Origin: Zeus faber
Lineage: Eukaryota > Chordata > Actinopteri > Zeiformes > Zeidae
Direction: 5' to 3'
Assembly (NCBI GenBank): GCA_960531495.1
Contig: CAUIJY010000075.1
Coordinates: 1-64,000, forward strand
DNA length: 64,000 bases
Each line of letters begins with the position of its first letter. Positions within the stretch are counted from its first letter, which is position 1. Shown here piece by piece: positions 1 through 10,837 of this stretch. Below the pieces are notes generated by a model that did not search any database, had not been told where the DNA came from, and saw only the letters and a list, made by a program, of their open reading frames with translations. A program made the translations under genes and the position numbers.

Positions 1-115
1 CATTACATTAAGCAGACGCTTTTATCCAAAGCGACTTACAATTATTCAAACACCAATGGACACAGCCATCAGGGGTTAAGTGTCTTGCTCAAGGACATTT
101 TAGGAATTAGATAGT
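1..115 (-). repeat. tRNA-derived SINE, tail part only
   Basis: The segment carries the fish repeat signature of a 3' tail (GCAGACGCTTTTATCC read on the plus strand) followed by the body sequence seen again at 22414-22612 and 40165-40377, where a tRNA-like head is also present. Here the head is missing and the match stops near 115, so this is a 5'-truncated copy on the minus strand. Confidence 0.7.
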
Positions 116-420
116 TGGTTGGTCTATTAGAAAGAATTTTCTTTTTTTTTTATAGAGATATATCCGGTTAAAAAGTGCTTTATTAATAAAACATATTACT
201 ATAATTTATTAATGTTGTTATTGTTATATTGTTTTATTTTATTTTTTACATTTTAAATTATTAATTGTATTACCCCTAGTTGTACAAGTCATAAAAGTAT
301 CTGTGGTAGTCACATTTAGATGGACGATACAGTAAGTCGTCCCAGTTATTAAAAGTACTCCAGTCTTTTGTCCTTGAAGTCATCATTTTGTGCGGTGCAG
401 CTTCCTGTCTTTTCTATTAC

Positions 421-581
421 AGTAGTAGCCTCTCTGACCATGTCCTGCAGTCCTGCGGCCTCCGTCCGAAACCCCAGGCTGGAGTGGGAGGACAGGTCTG
501 CGGAGAAGCCCCTGTTGAGGACGGACAGGGAGGCGGTGTACTGCTGCTGGACCCGGGGCTCCAGGACCCACACCCTGTACT
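421..581 (-). CDS. tmprss6: TMPRSS6-like exon, start of SEA domain
   Basis: The minus-strand frame reads as the juxtamembrane and early SEA segment of a type II transmembrane serine protease of the matriptase-2 type; the stretches VLEPRVQQQYTASLSVLNR and FSADLSSHSSLGFRTEA are the recognisable parts. A consensus acceptor (CTCTGCGACAG) precedes it and a GTAATA donor is a plausible end. The phase joins exactly to the transmembrane exon at 701-830: that exon ends on one base of a codon and this one supplies the other two. In the known family the SEA domain is followed by CUB, LDLa and trypsin domains. Those exons would lie left of the window and are not seen. The gene may be intact beyond the edge or a fragment; this cannot be decided here. 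Confidence 0.65.
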
Positions 582-700
582 CTGTCGCAGAGACACAGCA
601 CAAGCACTTCACTGCACGCCGTAGCAGAGCATGCACGGGACAAATCAGCTTTGAATCGATCGATCACAGAGACGGGGGGGGGGGGGTCTGTAATACCCAC

Positions 701-830
701 CCAGGAAGTACCACACCAGTGTGGCTCCTCCGGCTAGGACGAAGACGACCAGGATGATGAGTGAGATGAGGAAGGCCAGGGCTCTGCTTCTCTCTGCCGG
801 GTGGGTCCCAGTGTGCGCGCTGGACCTTCC
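701..830 (-). CDS. tmprss6: TMPRSS6-like exon, transmembrane segment
   Basis: The minus strand between an acceptor (GGCCACAG) and a donor (CTGG/GTGGGT) encodes a short polar lead, then about 25 hydrophobic residues (ALAFLISLIILVVFVLAG) ending in WYFL. This is a signal-anchor segment as expected near the N-terminus of a matriptase-type protease, with an arginine-containing flank (ERSR) on the inner side. Its one-base overhang is completed by the exon at 421-581. The upstream exon with the start codon should lie to the right of 840 and was not identified. A G13 homopolymer in the following intron (674-686) is a likely sequencing trouble spot. Confidence 0.65.
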
Positions 831-840
831 CTGTGGCCAA

Positions 841-2044
841 CACATAAATAACCTCACAGTTACAATGACAATAACAATCTCACATTGTAACCCACTGAAT
901 TTTGCATCTCGGAAAAGAATATCAGGTCCTATCATGGAACTATCTAGACCAGTTACTCTGAACCTTATTACACCAACGTCCGTCACTGTCACACATTAGG
1001 CCACATTAGATAATATTTACTCTCTCGCCATATTTAATTATTTTATTATATTTTAAAAATATATATATTTCATATTTAATTTTATTCCAAAATTGACAAA
1101 GGGGAAGTGGGGAACATAATGGATGGACATTAGGAAAATGACACCAAAGTGAGAGGAATATTAGTTTCTTTACATGAACTTTCTATTTAGGGAAATTCTG
1201 GAGAAATTTAGGACCCGGTGATCTTTCTCCTCCACCTATTAGTCTTACTGTACAACCTCTGAAAGGGAATTTTAGGAGATAAATACACTTTGATTAAAAC
1301 GGTTAAAATTGCACTTGTAACGGTGCCAATGTCTTGTTTTAATAACAATGGCAATAATAAGAATAAGAATAATACAATAAAACAATAAAATACATGTATA
1401 TAATTATATATAATATTACATATCTGTATAGGATTCTAATTATATAAAATGACGCTCAAATTTACATCGATCAGGGATGATGCATTTTTGAAGGTTGTAA
1501 AGAGGAATAAAAATATATATTTTTTATTTTTTAATCTTCGGGGTCTGGAGGGAGCCCCGGGGCAACCGGGCGCCGCGGACGTCACAACCGGGCGAGTAAA
1601 CGGCGAAAAAGCCGCGTATTTATTTCAATCCAAGTTGTGATCGAAGCGCTTACACCTGAAAGGACGCAAAACGCTTTTTTTCTTTTGTCTATGAAGATAA
1701 AATCACGAGTGAAGTTCAAAAATCTCCTCGCACAACCTCCCGCAATACGTCAAATGAGGTAAATTCTTTGTCTTTACTGTGACAAATACAAATATTTACT
1801 CCTTAATCATCTTAGAGCCAATGTGTGACAATGAAAAACCCTGCATGTCAACAAAATACTTAATCAGTTCTCAGTTATCTCAATAGGTCACATAATTTGA
1901 CATTTTTGTCAGTTTGGAATGCAATGCTGGTCTTGTGGTCACTACCGCTTCACCCTTGAAGATGCAGATATTTATACATATTGAATGACACCTTAATTAC
2001 ATTTAATCCATGAGTATTCTGGACCTCGGTCCTCAGCTCCACTC
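841..2044. other. AT-rich non-coding stretch
   Basis: No exon or element could be recognised. It is AT-rich with small A/T tracts; a short GC-rich patch lies at about 1540-1615. It may hold the missing first exon of the TMPRSS6-like gene, but I cannot point to it. Confidence 0.4.
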
Positions 2045-2318
2045 ACTGTCTCTGGGTTCTGGAACGAACGCCCGGAACATCCACCACACCACACACGGAG
2101 AACTCCCCGAACTCGCTGGCGCCCCCGGTTACCGACGTATTCCGCGAAGAGCCTCACCGGCGGCGGCGTGTGACCCAGGGGAAGGTCCTGTCGCAGCACC
2201 GGTCGGTGTCGAAGAAGGACGCGCCCGGGACGTGCCGAGTCTTGAAACCGCTCTCCGCGCCGCGCCGCAGCTTGGGCAAGTACCACGACGCGTCCGCAGT
2301 TTGGCCCCCCGAGTTCTA
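2045..2318 (-). pseudogene. mpst: Frameshifted MPST/TST (rhodanese) remnant
   Basis: Three successive minus-strand frames carry parts of the N-terminal half of a mercaptopyruvate/thiosulfate sulfurtransferase. The first (about 2160-2318) contains DASWYLPKLRRG and RHVPGASFFDTDRCCDRT with strongly GC-rich third positions. A second frame continues with LFAEYVGN (about 2115-2140). After an apparent deletion of about 40 bp come ASEFGEFS and then, in a further frame, VWWMFRAF. Order and spacing match the rhodanese N-domain of these enzymes, which move sulfur from mercaptopyruvate or thiosulfate to acceptors in mitochondria and cytosol. The C-terminal domain with the catalytic cysteine is not present nearby. 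Several lesions within 270 bp argue for a pseudogene rather than one sequencing error. The open plus-strand frame over the same bases is a shadow. Confidence 0.65.
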
Positions 2319-2840
2319 TTTGCATTTCATTGAAACTAACTACACTCTATATATTTCTTGGGGTGTTTTATTACTTATTTTTGTATCGCATGTGTATATT
2401 TTATACGTGTACATATTGCAGTTATTTAAAAACGTCTGCTAGAATGAATGGATGTAAATATTATATTTATACAGTATTGTTTAGATACATTTACTCTGTA
2501 GTCTGCTGTAACGGTACATTTCCCTCCCTCCGTAATAAAATACGATTTTATCTTAAATAAGGGTTAAAATATGTTTATACTGTTATCCTCGTTTGATCGT
2601 TAAATTACCCAAAAAGACAAATTCGTGTTTTGTTTATTTTATTTGTTTCTGCACAACGGAATTTCTTCTGGGAACTATTGGCTTCGACCGCTGTGTTCCG
2701 CACGGACAGTTTTAGCGGCGCACAGCTCACACGGATGTTGACAGACGCACACGGCTGTATGGTCTGCGTGACAACTCAAATCGCGGGTGAATGGACAAAC
2801 GTATTTAATTTACACTTTATCTCGAGCTCACTGCCCCAGA

Positions 2841-2895
2841 ATGTCGGCGTCGATCATCAGAAGAGGACTGGAGCTGCTCAGCGATGATATTAAAG
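2841..2895 (+). CDS. Candidate short first coding exon
   Basis: An ATG is followed by 18 codons (MSASIIRRGLELLSDDIK) and a GTAGAA donor. It lies on the same strand and upstream of the APOL-like exons. However, its one-base phase would put the exon at 4352 into a different frame from the one that reads as protein, so a linking exon would be needed. It may belong to the APOL-like gene, to another gene, or be chance. Confidence 0.3.
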
Positions 2896-4351
2896 GTAGA
2901 AACCCGAGGAATAGTAGCTTCTTATTCAGGACAGCACCGCCGTGGATGTGTCTGCAGGCGTTCTGTAGTTATTAGGCCTTAAAACACATCCAATAATCCC
3001 AAGTTTGGATTCATAAACATTTTGTCGTTTATTTATCTATTTCGAAAATTAGTCAATTTCTTCAGCATCAGAGTCGACATTTCTAATGTTGTCAAATCGT
3101 AAAGCCCACCGCTGAAAATACTGACCGTCCAAATAGAGGATTCTTGCCTGCAATACCTAAGTGAATAAGACAGATGGTTTGTCAAAAAAATAAATATATA
3201 TTCTGTTGAAATGTGTTTTAAAAGGGCCTCCTACTTAGTACGTTCTGTGATTGGTGAGTGGTTGTGTGAAATAAAGTTTTGAAATGTTTGATTCCAAAAG
3301 ACCATAATCCTAAAATGGCCTAATTTACAATTCCTTACTGATAGCTACTACTGTATCTGAATTCAGAAGATCAGCGAATCCTTGTACTCTTATGGCAGAG
3401 ATACACCAAAATAGTGTCTGGTAGTACTCCATCCAGTATCTGGTCTATTCAATGCCCTGATTGGTAATCAGAGAAACCAAATGTGTTATAGAGCTGAGTG
3501 AGTTGGTAAATGAAGGTTTTACTAAATTGTGTCGGAAGTACAGCAAACACATATTAATTAACAACAGAAGCTTTTAAAGAAAATAAACCGTTCAGTTGGT
3601 TGAATACTGTTTCCATCGTGGCCGTTCAACGTCAGCGGCAGCCATCTTGGTAAGGTGCCTCGTCGGCTCTCCTCTGCATCGTCATCGTATCAAACACACC
3701 CCATATTAGATAAACGGTTGTGATGCTTCCTACCCTGGCAAGGTGGGATGGGAGGGTGGCCAGACGTGTTCTGCAGAGCAAATATGGTTCACAGGCTCGA
3801 GGAGCACAGCCATTCAAATACATTGAATGGCTGTTTTTTTTTTTATTGTTGGGTTTTTTTAAGTAGAAGATAAAAAGGGTATGATGTGGATAATCTAAAG
3901 ATGAGCAAATTGGTAAAGAACAAAAGAAACACATGAGACTATTAAAAAAAAAAAAGACTCAAATTCTTGGTTTTCTCCAAGCAGATCTCTGTCAGACGAA
4001 TGACAAACGACAAAGATTGTGAAAATCTTTATGACAACGTCTTGGTACAGGAGAATATTTACACGGTAACCACCAAAACAATTGACTCCACGGAATGATA
4101 GAAGGCCCGTTCACATTCACAAACGTGTCATTTCCTGCCTGACGGTGGTTCAACAGGAAATGTACGGCACCGCGGCGTCGCCTCCTCCCGTGGACCAGCG
4201 GAGGCGTGGGCCTGACGAGCTCCGTCACAACCCAATGCTGGTATCACATGAAGCTCCCACGTTGGTCAATTTACATATTAAAAAACATTTCTGGAACAGC
4301 TGATTGCGTTCACGAGACAAAATTGTCCTCTGCTTGTTCCTCTTTCACCAG
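2896..4351. other. Intron or intergenic, no gene seen
   Basis: No coding sequence could be supported. The stretch is AT-rich with short homopolymers. An 11-bp inverted repeat (CAGCCATTCAA and its complement, 5-base spacer) lies near 3808-3834. No mobile element was recognised. Confidence 0.35.
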
Positions 4352-4967
4352 GATGCCAAGTATCTGAAGGAATGGTGGAAGAGGGTGGAATGTGAGTCGG
4401 AGACGAGACCTTTTTTTTTTTTTTTTTTAATGATTATTAAAACAACTTCATTGAATTGGAATTCTTACTTCCAGCTTGGGAATACCTGGCAATTGACCTC
4501 TCACTACAAGAAAATGAGGAATCTAAGTAAGTTGATCTTTTATTTTTATGGCACTTTATGTATTTATCATTGATTGGGGGGGAAACCCAGTCTCACCCGC
4601 TGCAGCCTCTCTGGTGAGATGTGCACAATCTACACAACATGTGTGTTCCAAGCTGCAGCGGGTTGAGTACGGTGACCGATAGATTGTAACGCCTCCTCAG
4701 GAACATCACCAATAAAGCCCAGCGCATCTATAAAGCCATCCAGGTGTTCCACCTCCTGTTGGCCGAGCACGGTGTGACCTTTCAGGGCCACATCTTCGAG
4801 CTGAACGCCGTTGCCGACAACTTAGATAAGGTAACGAGTGGAGATGGAAGACGTTTTTAAAGTCAAATAAACAGCGTGTTGTAATTGTTCGATTTGGCCC
4901 CTCAACCTGACTCCTTGAATCCCAAGGTTTCCAAGGGAACAAAGATCGCTGGCATCACCGGAGGAAT

Positions 4968-5001
4968 GGCCCAGGCCCCAAGAGCGATTGGGGCCTGGGC
5001 C
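4968..5001. repeat. Perfect 14-bp inverted repeat in exon
   Basis: GGCCCAGGCCCCAA at 4968-4981 and its exact complement at 4988-5001 are separated by six bases. It falls where the APOL-like reading frame loses its family resemblance, so it may mark the edge of an insertion or rearrangement. Confidence 0.8.
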
Positions 5002-5069
5002 GCAGTGTTTACAGTACCAGTTTCATCACTGACCAGACATGTCTCAATGGCTTAAAGGGAAAGTTTTCA

Positions 5070-5300
5070 ACCCAGGCTCATTGAAATGTTTGTTCCCGTA
5101 ATTTATAGCTTTTCACGGCACAGTCTCACCGAACGCTTAACTGCGGAGAACCTTACCACTCCGCTTAAATGCACCCAACACAAAGTTTTGGAAAAGTCAT
5201 CTTATCGGGTTTTTTTTCTTCTGCACTCCCACAAATCAGCTCCGTGCCAACGTCGGAGACTAGAAACAGGAAGTTGCGTCCCTTCCTGCCGGCAACCCGC
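5070..5300 (+). repeat. Unclassified dispersed repeat, copy 1
   Basis: Several blocks are shared in the same order with 23712-23860: AACCCAGG, ATTTATAGC and CTTACCACTC. A further block (GGAAGTTGCGTCCCTTCC) recurs in the opposite orientation at about 23962-23990. This suggests two diverged copies of a small interspersed element of unknown class. Confidence 0.4.
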
Positions 5301-5946
5301 TGTCGCCAACGCTATGCTCTAGATGTGCTGTGGCAATGAAAATCATTCCAAATAAAATGCGTCCATCCTGAGTCTCCTGTTTCAGAAACAGAAATGCTAC
5401 GTCACGTTTGCCCCCCGCTGCACTGAAGCACAGGAAGCTGCAGCTTCTCAGTCATAACATGTCGAGCGAGGTGGTGCTCTGAACAGTCCAACGTGATGGG
5501 AACCAGTGTTTCATTAAGGCCTGGGTTGAAAAACAACAAACCTATGTTTTAATTGTGACACCAGACAAAAAGAGAGTTGTGAATCAGAGCAAACGTGGAT
5601 TGATTTATTGTCACAACATCATTGGTTTGGACCACACGTGGATGACATTCATTTATACGAGTGGGAAAATGCGTTTTTCCAGGTGAACAAGAAACACGAC
5701 AAGAAGAAAATCAAGCAGATCATCCAGGACTACGAGGACAAAATGGCGGAGATCCAGCGGTGCCTGGAGTTCGTCAATGAGGGCTGATGCAGGGCCTCGC
5801 TCTGGGGATGAATGTATTTCAACAAGGTGAAGAAGAAGCTCCGCTCAGAGTTTGCCAACAGAATGCGCATAGTGGTGGAGCAGCTGGTGACCGGGTTGGA
5901 GATGCTCAAGAAAGCCCAAGAAGCGTTTGTGAAGTTTACCTCTTGA

Positions 5947-7217
5947 AAGGGGGAGGTGGCTTGCCCCTTCTCTTCTCTCGTAGGTATAGTCATTTTTTTT
6001 TAACAGGCTACGGCCTCTGATAAATCCTTTTCGCACACGACCCACCCTTGGCGGCGTTCGTCTACAATGACACCACGACTACGTCAGGTCCAAACTCACT
6101 AGTCGTCCCTCGTTTCTAATCTGAAATGACAACAGAGGCTGAACGCTGCTTTCCTGTTTCTTCTGCTTGGATTGTAAACATTTGTGTGTATGTTGTTTGA
6201 ACCATTATGAAATATATACTTTTTTTTGTCAAAACCAACAAGTTTCATTTGATTTTATTGAAGACAAATAATTTGAGACCAATGAGAGAAAACAGATGCA
6301 GATTGGGATCTATCAGTGTCTCTATGTAAATTGATTACCCAAAATTAAAATCAAGTATAATGTTTACTTATTTTTATTGAATGTATTTTTGCTTGTTTAA
6401 GCTGCGTGTTGCGTTTGAAAGGTGGTCATTTGTATAAATGACGATGATAAGGGTGATGAATATTATTATTATTAGTGTTGTTGTTGTTATAGTATCTGGT
6501 AGGCCTTTAATTATGAAGGGCTTTCCTTATATCTCCCAAACTCGGTGACCCTCACGTTAGTGCTTCCCTCGGCCAACAGGGAGCAGCAAATATTTACAGT
6601 ATTATTCTTTCTTTCTTTTCTTTTATATGAATTTAAAGAAAAAAAAATAGAACCACCAACTTGGTTGATTTTCCCAGAATAGATGAGACTATATTTAATA
6701 AATAATAAAACACAATGTCATACTGTGCATACCCCTGCAAGTGCAACACTGAAGAAACAAGAAGAAAGAAGCTGAAGAAGATAACTGTGTTCCTGAACAA
6801 TAAACCATACAGTACTTCAGGACTAAGGGACTGCGTTAACAGGAAAAAGGAAAGCATTTAAAAAAATAAGGACCGTGTTGAACTAAAAACCATACAAAAG
6901 GAACTTAGATGTTAAAGGAGGCAATGAGACAAAAGTATTCGACGACATTCTACCACTTTCAACTCAAACCTTGAGGATTCAATGAAAGCCACTGCAACAT
7001 GGAACCAAGTAAAAGATGTACTGCTGATGACTTTCAGAAAGCTACAATGAAGGCCTGAGGTGGAGAGCGACATGGTGCTGTGAAATCTGACGGAGCGGGC
7101 GAGGTTTGGTGTCTGCTCTCTCAGCACTCGCTGGACCCGCACGCTGGCGCCGCGCCGTGGAAAACAGCCGTCATCGCTCCAGTTCCAAACGGGCGTCGTC
7201 CTCCCGAGAACAATGAT
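5947..7217. other. Non-coding stretch, no feature recognised
   Basis: AT-rich sequence after the APOL-like exons, with a GC-richer part at 7080-7210. No splice-consistent exon, RNA gene or known repeat could be supported. Confidence 0.35.
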
Positions 7218-7505
7218 TAGAGTGTCAATGCATGAATGTCAAGATGAGACTGTGCTAGAAAAAATACATCTCTCCTCTCACTCTCCTGTCACAGGAATGA
7301 TCGTGATGTGGAGGTACTACCAGAAGAAGAAGTACCTGGTCAGCATGAACCACTACTGGGAGGATGGAGGAGAGATGAATAGCTGGAGGTGGAGAGATGA
7401 GCAGCTGTCAGCAGGTGGTGGACAACCAAGAGGATGGAGGAGAGATGGACATGGACAGGCATGTGGATGATGGAGGGAATGACCTGCTTATAGGAATGTC
7501 TTTGC
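7218..7505 (+). other. Exon-like duplicated segment, copy 1
   Basis: A polypyrimidine tract and acceptor (TCTCCTGTCACAG) precede an open frame with WRYYQKKKYLVSMNHYW, followed by a purine-rich part with internal repeats (GAGGATGGAGGAGAGATG occurs twice). The whole block recurs at 8089-8326 plus 8717-8770 with few changes. The protein is not recognised. It may be a real exon that was duplicated, or part of an unclassified repeat. Confidence 0.45.
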
Positions 7506-7790
7506 ATGCAGTTTGCATGTTCTTCCTGTGCCTGCGTGGGTTTTCTCCGGGTACTCCGGTTTCCTCCCACATTCCAAAGACATGCAGGTTAGGTTAATCG
7601 GTGACTCTAAAATTGACTGTAGGTGTGAATGTGAGCGTGCATAGTTGTTTGTCTCTGTATGTCGGCCCTGGGATAGATCTGTCCAGGGTGTACCCTGCCT
7701 CTCGCCCAATGACAGCTGGGATTGGCTCCAGCTCCCCCCGCGACCCCACGAGGATAAGCAGTATAGATGATGGATGGATGTTCAGAAGAT
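7506..7790 (+). mobile_element. LINE 3' tail ending in (GATG)n
   Basis: This is the common fish sequence that runs from GTTTGCATGTTCTTCCTG through CCAGGGTGTACCCTGCCTC to GATAAGCAGTATAGATGATG, ending in GATG repeats. Such (GATG)n ends are typical of Rex3/RTE-type and related fish retroelements. The 5' part is absent. The exact family is uncertain. Confidence 0.6.
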
Positions 7791-8088
7791 GTTCAGAAGG
7801 AAAAGGACACAACCAATAATAAATGCTAGAAATGTTTGTGAGCTTAAAGCAGTAAATGTAGAACAAGCACTAAACTCCATTTGTATGTTGCAGTCGCCAC
7901 AATGCATTGAGACTATAAAGTGAAAGATCATCTCTTATGAACAATAACTGCTGAGCGCTCCTTTGACGGAGGCAGTAAATCGATCCTGAATTGCTCCACC
8001 TTGAGAAAACACATTTTGACAAGCTCCACCACAAAGTCTATGAGCACATTCAGAAGAATTCAGCGTCTTTGTACCTGAGTATATCTTA

Positions 8089-8770
8089 TAGAGTGTCAAT
8101 GCATGAATGTCAAGATGAGACTGTGCTAGAAAAAATACATCTCTCCTCTCACTCTCCTGTCACAGGGATGATCGTGATGTGGAGGTACTACCAGAGGAAG
8201 AAGTACCTGGTCAGCATGAACCACTACTGGGAGGATGGAGGAGAGATGATTAGCTGGAGGTGGAGAGATGAGCAGCTGTCAGCAGGTGGTGGGCAACCAA
8301 GAGGAGAGATGGACATGGACAGGCATCGTTCGTTCGTTCGTGTAGGGCTACACAGGCAATTGGGACATTAGCCAAGAAGTGGTATCGTCATCCAGTTCAA
8401 TGAGGCCGCTGACTCCATGTGGTGATTTGAAGATTGGGCATTCATCAATGATGTGTTCAACAGTCTGTGGTTTTCCGCATTCACAAAGATTTGTGGCAGA
8501 CACTCCAATCATATGCAGATAGGTTTGGGTCTTTGCTACTCCAGAGCTAAGTCTGTTGAGGTTGACCCAGGCATTCCGTGGTAGGTCACACACAGGCGGA
8601 TTGATTGAAGGGGAGTTGATGAACTTCCTCAACGTGGAGGTTGACTCGGACCATTGCTTGTTCCAGTGCTTGTTCCAGCAGCAATGGTCCGAGTCAACCT
8701 CCACATTGAGGATGTTCATGGACAGGCATGTGGATGATGGAGGGAATGACCTGCTTATAGGAATGTCTTT
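8089..8770 (+). repeat. Exon-like duplicated segment, copy 2, split
   Basis: Positions 8089-8326 and 8717-8770 together reproduce the block at 7218-7505, again with acceptor and the frame containing WRYYQRKKYLVSMNHYW. The two parts are separated by a LINE fragment (8327-8716). The duplication therefore came before that insertion. Confidence 0.7.
8327..8716 (-). mobile_element. LINE 3' fragment with 13-bp TSD
   Basis: The insertion is bounded by the direct repeat CATGGACAGGCAT at 8314-8326 and 8717-8729. On the minus strand it encodes the C-terminal end of a LINE protein, with a zinc-knuckle-like CECG...HIIDECP motif, a stop, and a short 3' end finishing in (CGAA)n. At its 5' end a block of about 38 bp is repeated in inverted form (about 8624-8710), as produced by twin priming during target-primed reverse transcription. 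Clade not certain. Confidence 0.7.
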
Positions 8771-9058
8771 ATCTAGTGATGAGCACCGATACAGACCCTG
8801 GTGTTAATTATTGGTCCAGTGTACCATAGTATATTCTCAATACAAAAATCCTAAATATGTCAGACAGTACAGGAAAGCAGCTTGATATTCTAGTTATGTG
8901 ATGCAAAGAAGCATGATCTCAACCCAACACATTGATCTACTCTTGGAAGGATTGTCCGGTGTTTATTCAGAGCAACCTTGTTGTATTAGATACTGTTAAA
9001 ATACAGATTATATTCAAATGCCATTCAAAGTTGAGGCACTTGCTTTTCAGTTCAACTC

Positions 9059-9152
9059 GTTGGTACCATCTTCAAGAATAAGGGAGACATACATAGCTGT
9101 AGTAACTACAGGGGAATAAAGTTGATCAGCCACAGCATGAAGCTATGGGTCA
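9059..9152 (+). mobile_element. RTE-type reverse transcriptase fragment
   Basis: With one frameshift the plus strand reads LVPIFKNKGD, then NYRGIKL and SHSMKLWE, the early reverse-transcriptase motifs of RTE-clade LINEs (fish Rex3 or BovB-like). Only about 90 bp remain. Confidence 0.5.
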
Positions 9153-9322
9153 TACTCATCTGTCCTTCTCTTTCTCTCTTCTAGAGACAGCCTCTCCATC
9201 CAGACCTTGGATTCCCACGATGCAGTGGTGTAGGACGGTGCCGGTGCCCCCATCCCATGAGCACGCCAGCAATGGGGCCCCCATGAACTGTGATCCTTTG
9301 CCTCCCTGTGCGCCTTTCCTAC

Positions 9323-9325
<3 letters not shown>

Positions 9326-9383
<58 letters not shown>
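9326..9383. repeat. (CA)n microsatellite
   Basis: Uninterrupted CA dinucleotides; the cysteine/valine or threonine/histidine frames over it are meaningless. Confidence 0.97.
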
Positions 9384-9385
<2 letters not shown>

Positions 9386-10837
9386 TCTTAAAGGAGCAAT
9401 AGACGATAGTTTTGCTTTTACTTGTCATTATGAAGTAATTGTTGACTGCACAGTGTAATTGCGATAGAATAATGACATCGTCAGCGTTTAGATTGGCCCC
9501 CTTAAGCCTCGATTTAAATATGCATTCTGACTGCCACCGGGTACGAATCCCTGGGAAAATAATGGATTTACGGCAATACATGACAGGAAGTGCGTCAACC
9601 AATGAGCAGCCATCAGCGGAAAAGGGGGACGGCGGAGAAACCTACTCCAGGTAGATCATAAACCTTTGAATATAAATAAGTGACCTGGCACTGTTTCACT
9701 GCCAGGTCACTGGAGGACAGAATCCAAATACATTTAATACAGGAGCTTAAATACCTGGAATATATTATTTTACATACTGAAGATTAAATACTTTAATTAT
9801 GACATTAAACGTGGTGGAATCAATACGTTTAATATATTAAATAATTGTTTATTTTGACCATCTCTATATTGTTTATTTTCCGTTTGACATTTCACTGCAT
9901 ATATGTATGTGACAAATAAGCTCTTGAACTTATTGCATAATGATAGTTATTCAACTAACTTCTCTTAAAGTTTTTGTTGTTGTTGTTTGTATCTTTAGGC
10001 GTATTTGTATCGCTTCGTTTGTATAAATATACAAACGCATATAAGATACATTAAGTATGGTATATTAAATATACACGTACACCGCCAGAGGGCGCAGCGG
10101 GTCAGAATTGATATAATACATGAACCTAAACGGGAAATTCAATCCATTAAATATTGCTGGATTCAATAGTGCTTTAAATTTCAAATATGATCAAAAACGT
10201 TTGGGTAAAATACATTAGACAGAATACATACTTTCCAGAAAAAAAATAAACAATATAGTTTACTGATCAATTTCTAGTATATAAGTACTTTAGGTTTACA
10301 TTTTTCTTTTTATAAATGAGCTCAAAGTTAATGTAACACAAGTATGTTTTACCAGACACTGTCAGCCCACTCAATATTATCTTGGAGAATATTAATATTC
10401 TCAATCAGGGGCCTTGGACAATTTTAGACAGTACGGTTCCTAAAAGTCACATCTAATATTGGTAAAAAAAAAAAAACACGAGTGTCGTTCATCCCAGTTC
10501 CTTGTCTGTTAAATGGATTCAGGTTTGATTGGGGGGTTAGTTAGTTAGTTAGTTCCTTCCGTTCTTCTGGAACATTGGGCGACGAGCCCCCACCATTTGC
10601 TCCCTACCAGAATGGCTTCTTCTCGTCGTTTCCGTAACATGCTGTTTTTTACGGGGTGAGGTTATTAACCCCACGCCCAACCCCCAACCTGGAGGACCGG
10701 ACTTACCCGTGTCACAAAGGCATCATTATTATTATCATTATTATTGTTATCATTATATATGTACAATAATAATAATATAGCGGAGAGTGGATGATTGAAT
10801 TGTCAGTGCCTGAATGGCTCGACATTATTCTTATTAT
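9384..10837. other. Non-coding stretch with possible LINE debris
   Basis: Mostly AT-rich with no gene seen. Positions 10535-10730 begin with a TTAG microsatellite and continue with sequence that resembles degraded fish LINE DNA on the minus strand, but no protein motif supports it. Confidence 0.35.
10082..10095 (+). promoter_or_regulatory. CTCF-like motif
   Basis: CCGCCAGAGGGCGC matches 13 of 14 positions of the vertebrate CTCF core consensus CCASYAGRKGGCRS. Motif match only; occupancy is unknown. Confidence 0.35.

Larger units (their letters stand above)
4352..5946 (+). pseudogene. Apolipoprotein-L-like gene, disrupted
   Basis: Exons at 4352-4391, 4475-4526, 4701-4830, 4927 onward and 5683-5946 have GT-AG borders, and the first four junctions agree in phase. 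Joined, they read as a helical protein with KEWWKRVE, WEYLAIDLSLQENEES, HIFELNAVADNLDK and SKGTKIAGITGG. The last two resemble the start of the membrane-insertion region of apolipoprotein L proteins, which bind lipid and insert in membranes. After ITGGM the expected small-residue-rich segment is replaced by a 14-bp palindrome and the frame closes. The final exon (IIQDYEDKMAEIQRCLEFVNEG, later SEFANRMRIVVEQLVTGLEML) has two in-frame TGA codons at about 5785 and 5809. Family assignment is moderate; the disruption is seen directly. Confidence 0.55.

Noticed and set aside
2010..2333. Plus-strand frame over the GC-rich patch
   Set aside because: The minus strand carries rhodanese motifs and coding-like third positions; the plus frame is a shadow.
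5785..5811. Two in-frame TGA codons in the APOL-like exon as selenocysteine codons
   Set aside because: The family is not known to contain selenocysteine and no SECIS-like hairpin was seen; the sequence between the stops does not fit the family.
9143..9602. Frames with runs of CV or TH residues here and at 15.1, 18.5 and 21.1 kb
   Set aside because: Translated dinucleotide repeats, open on both strands.
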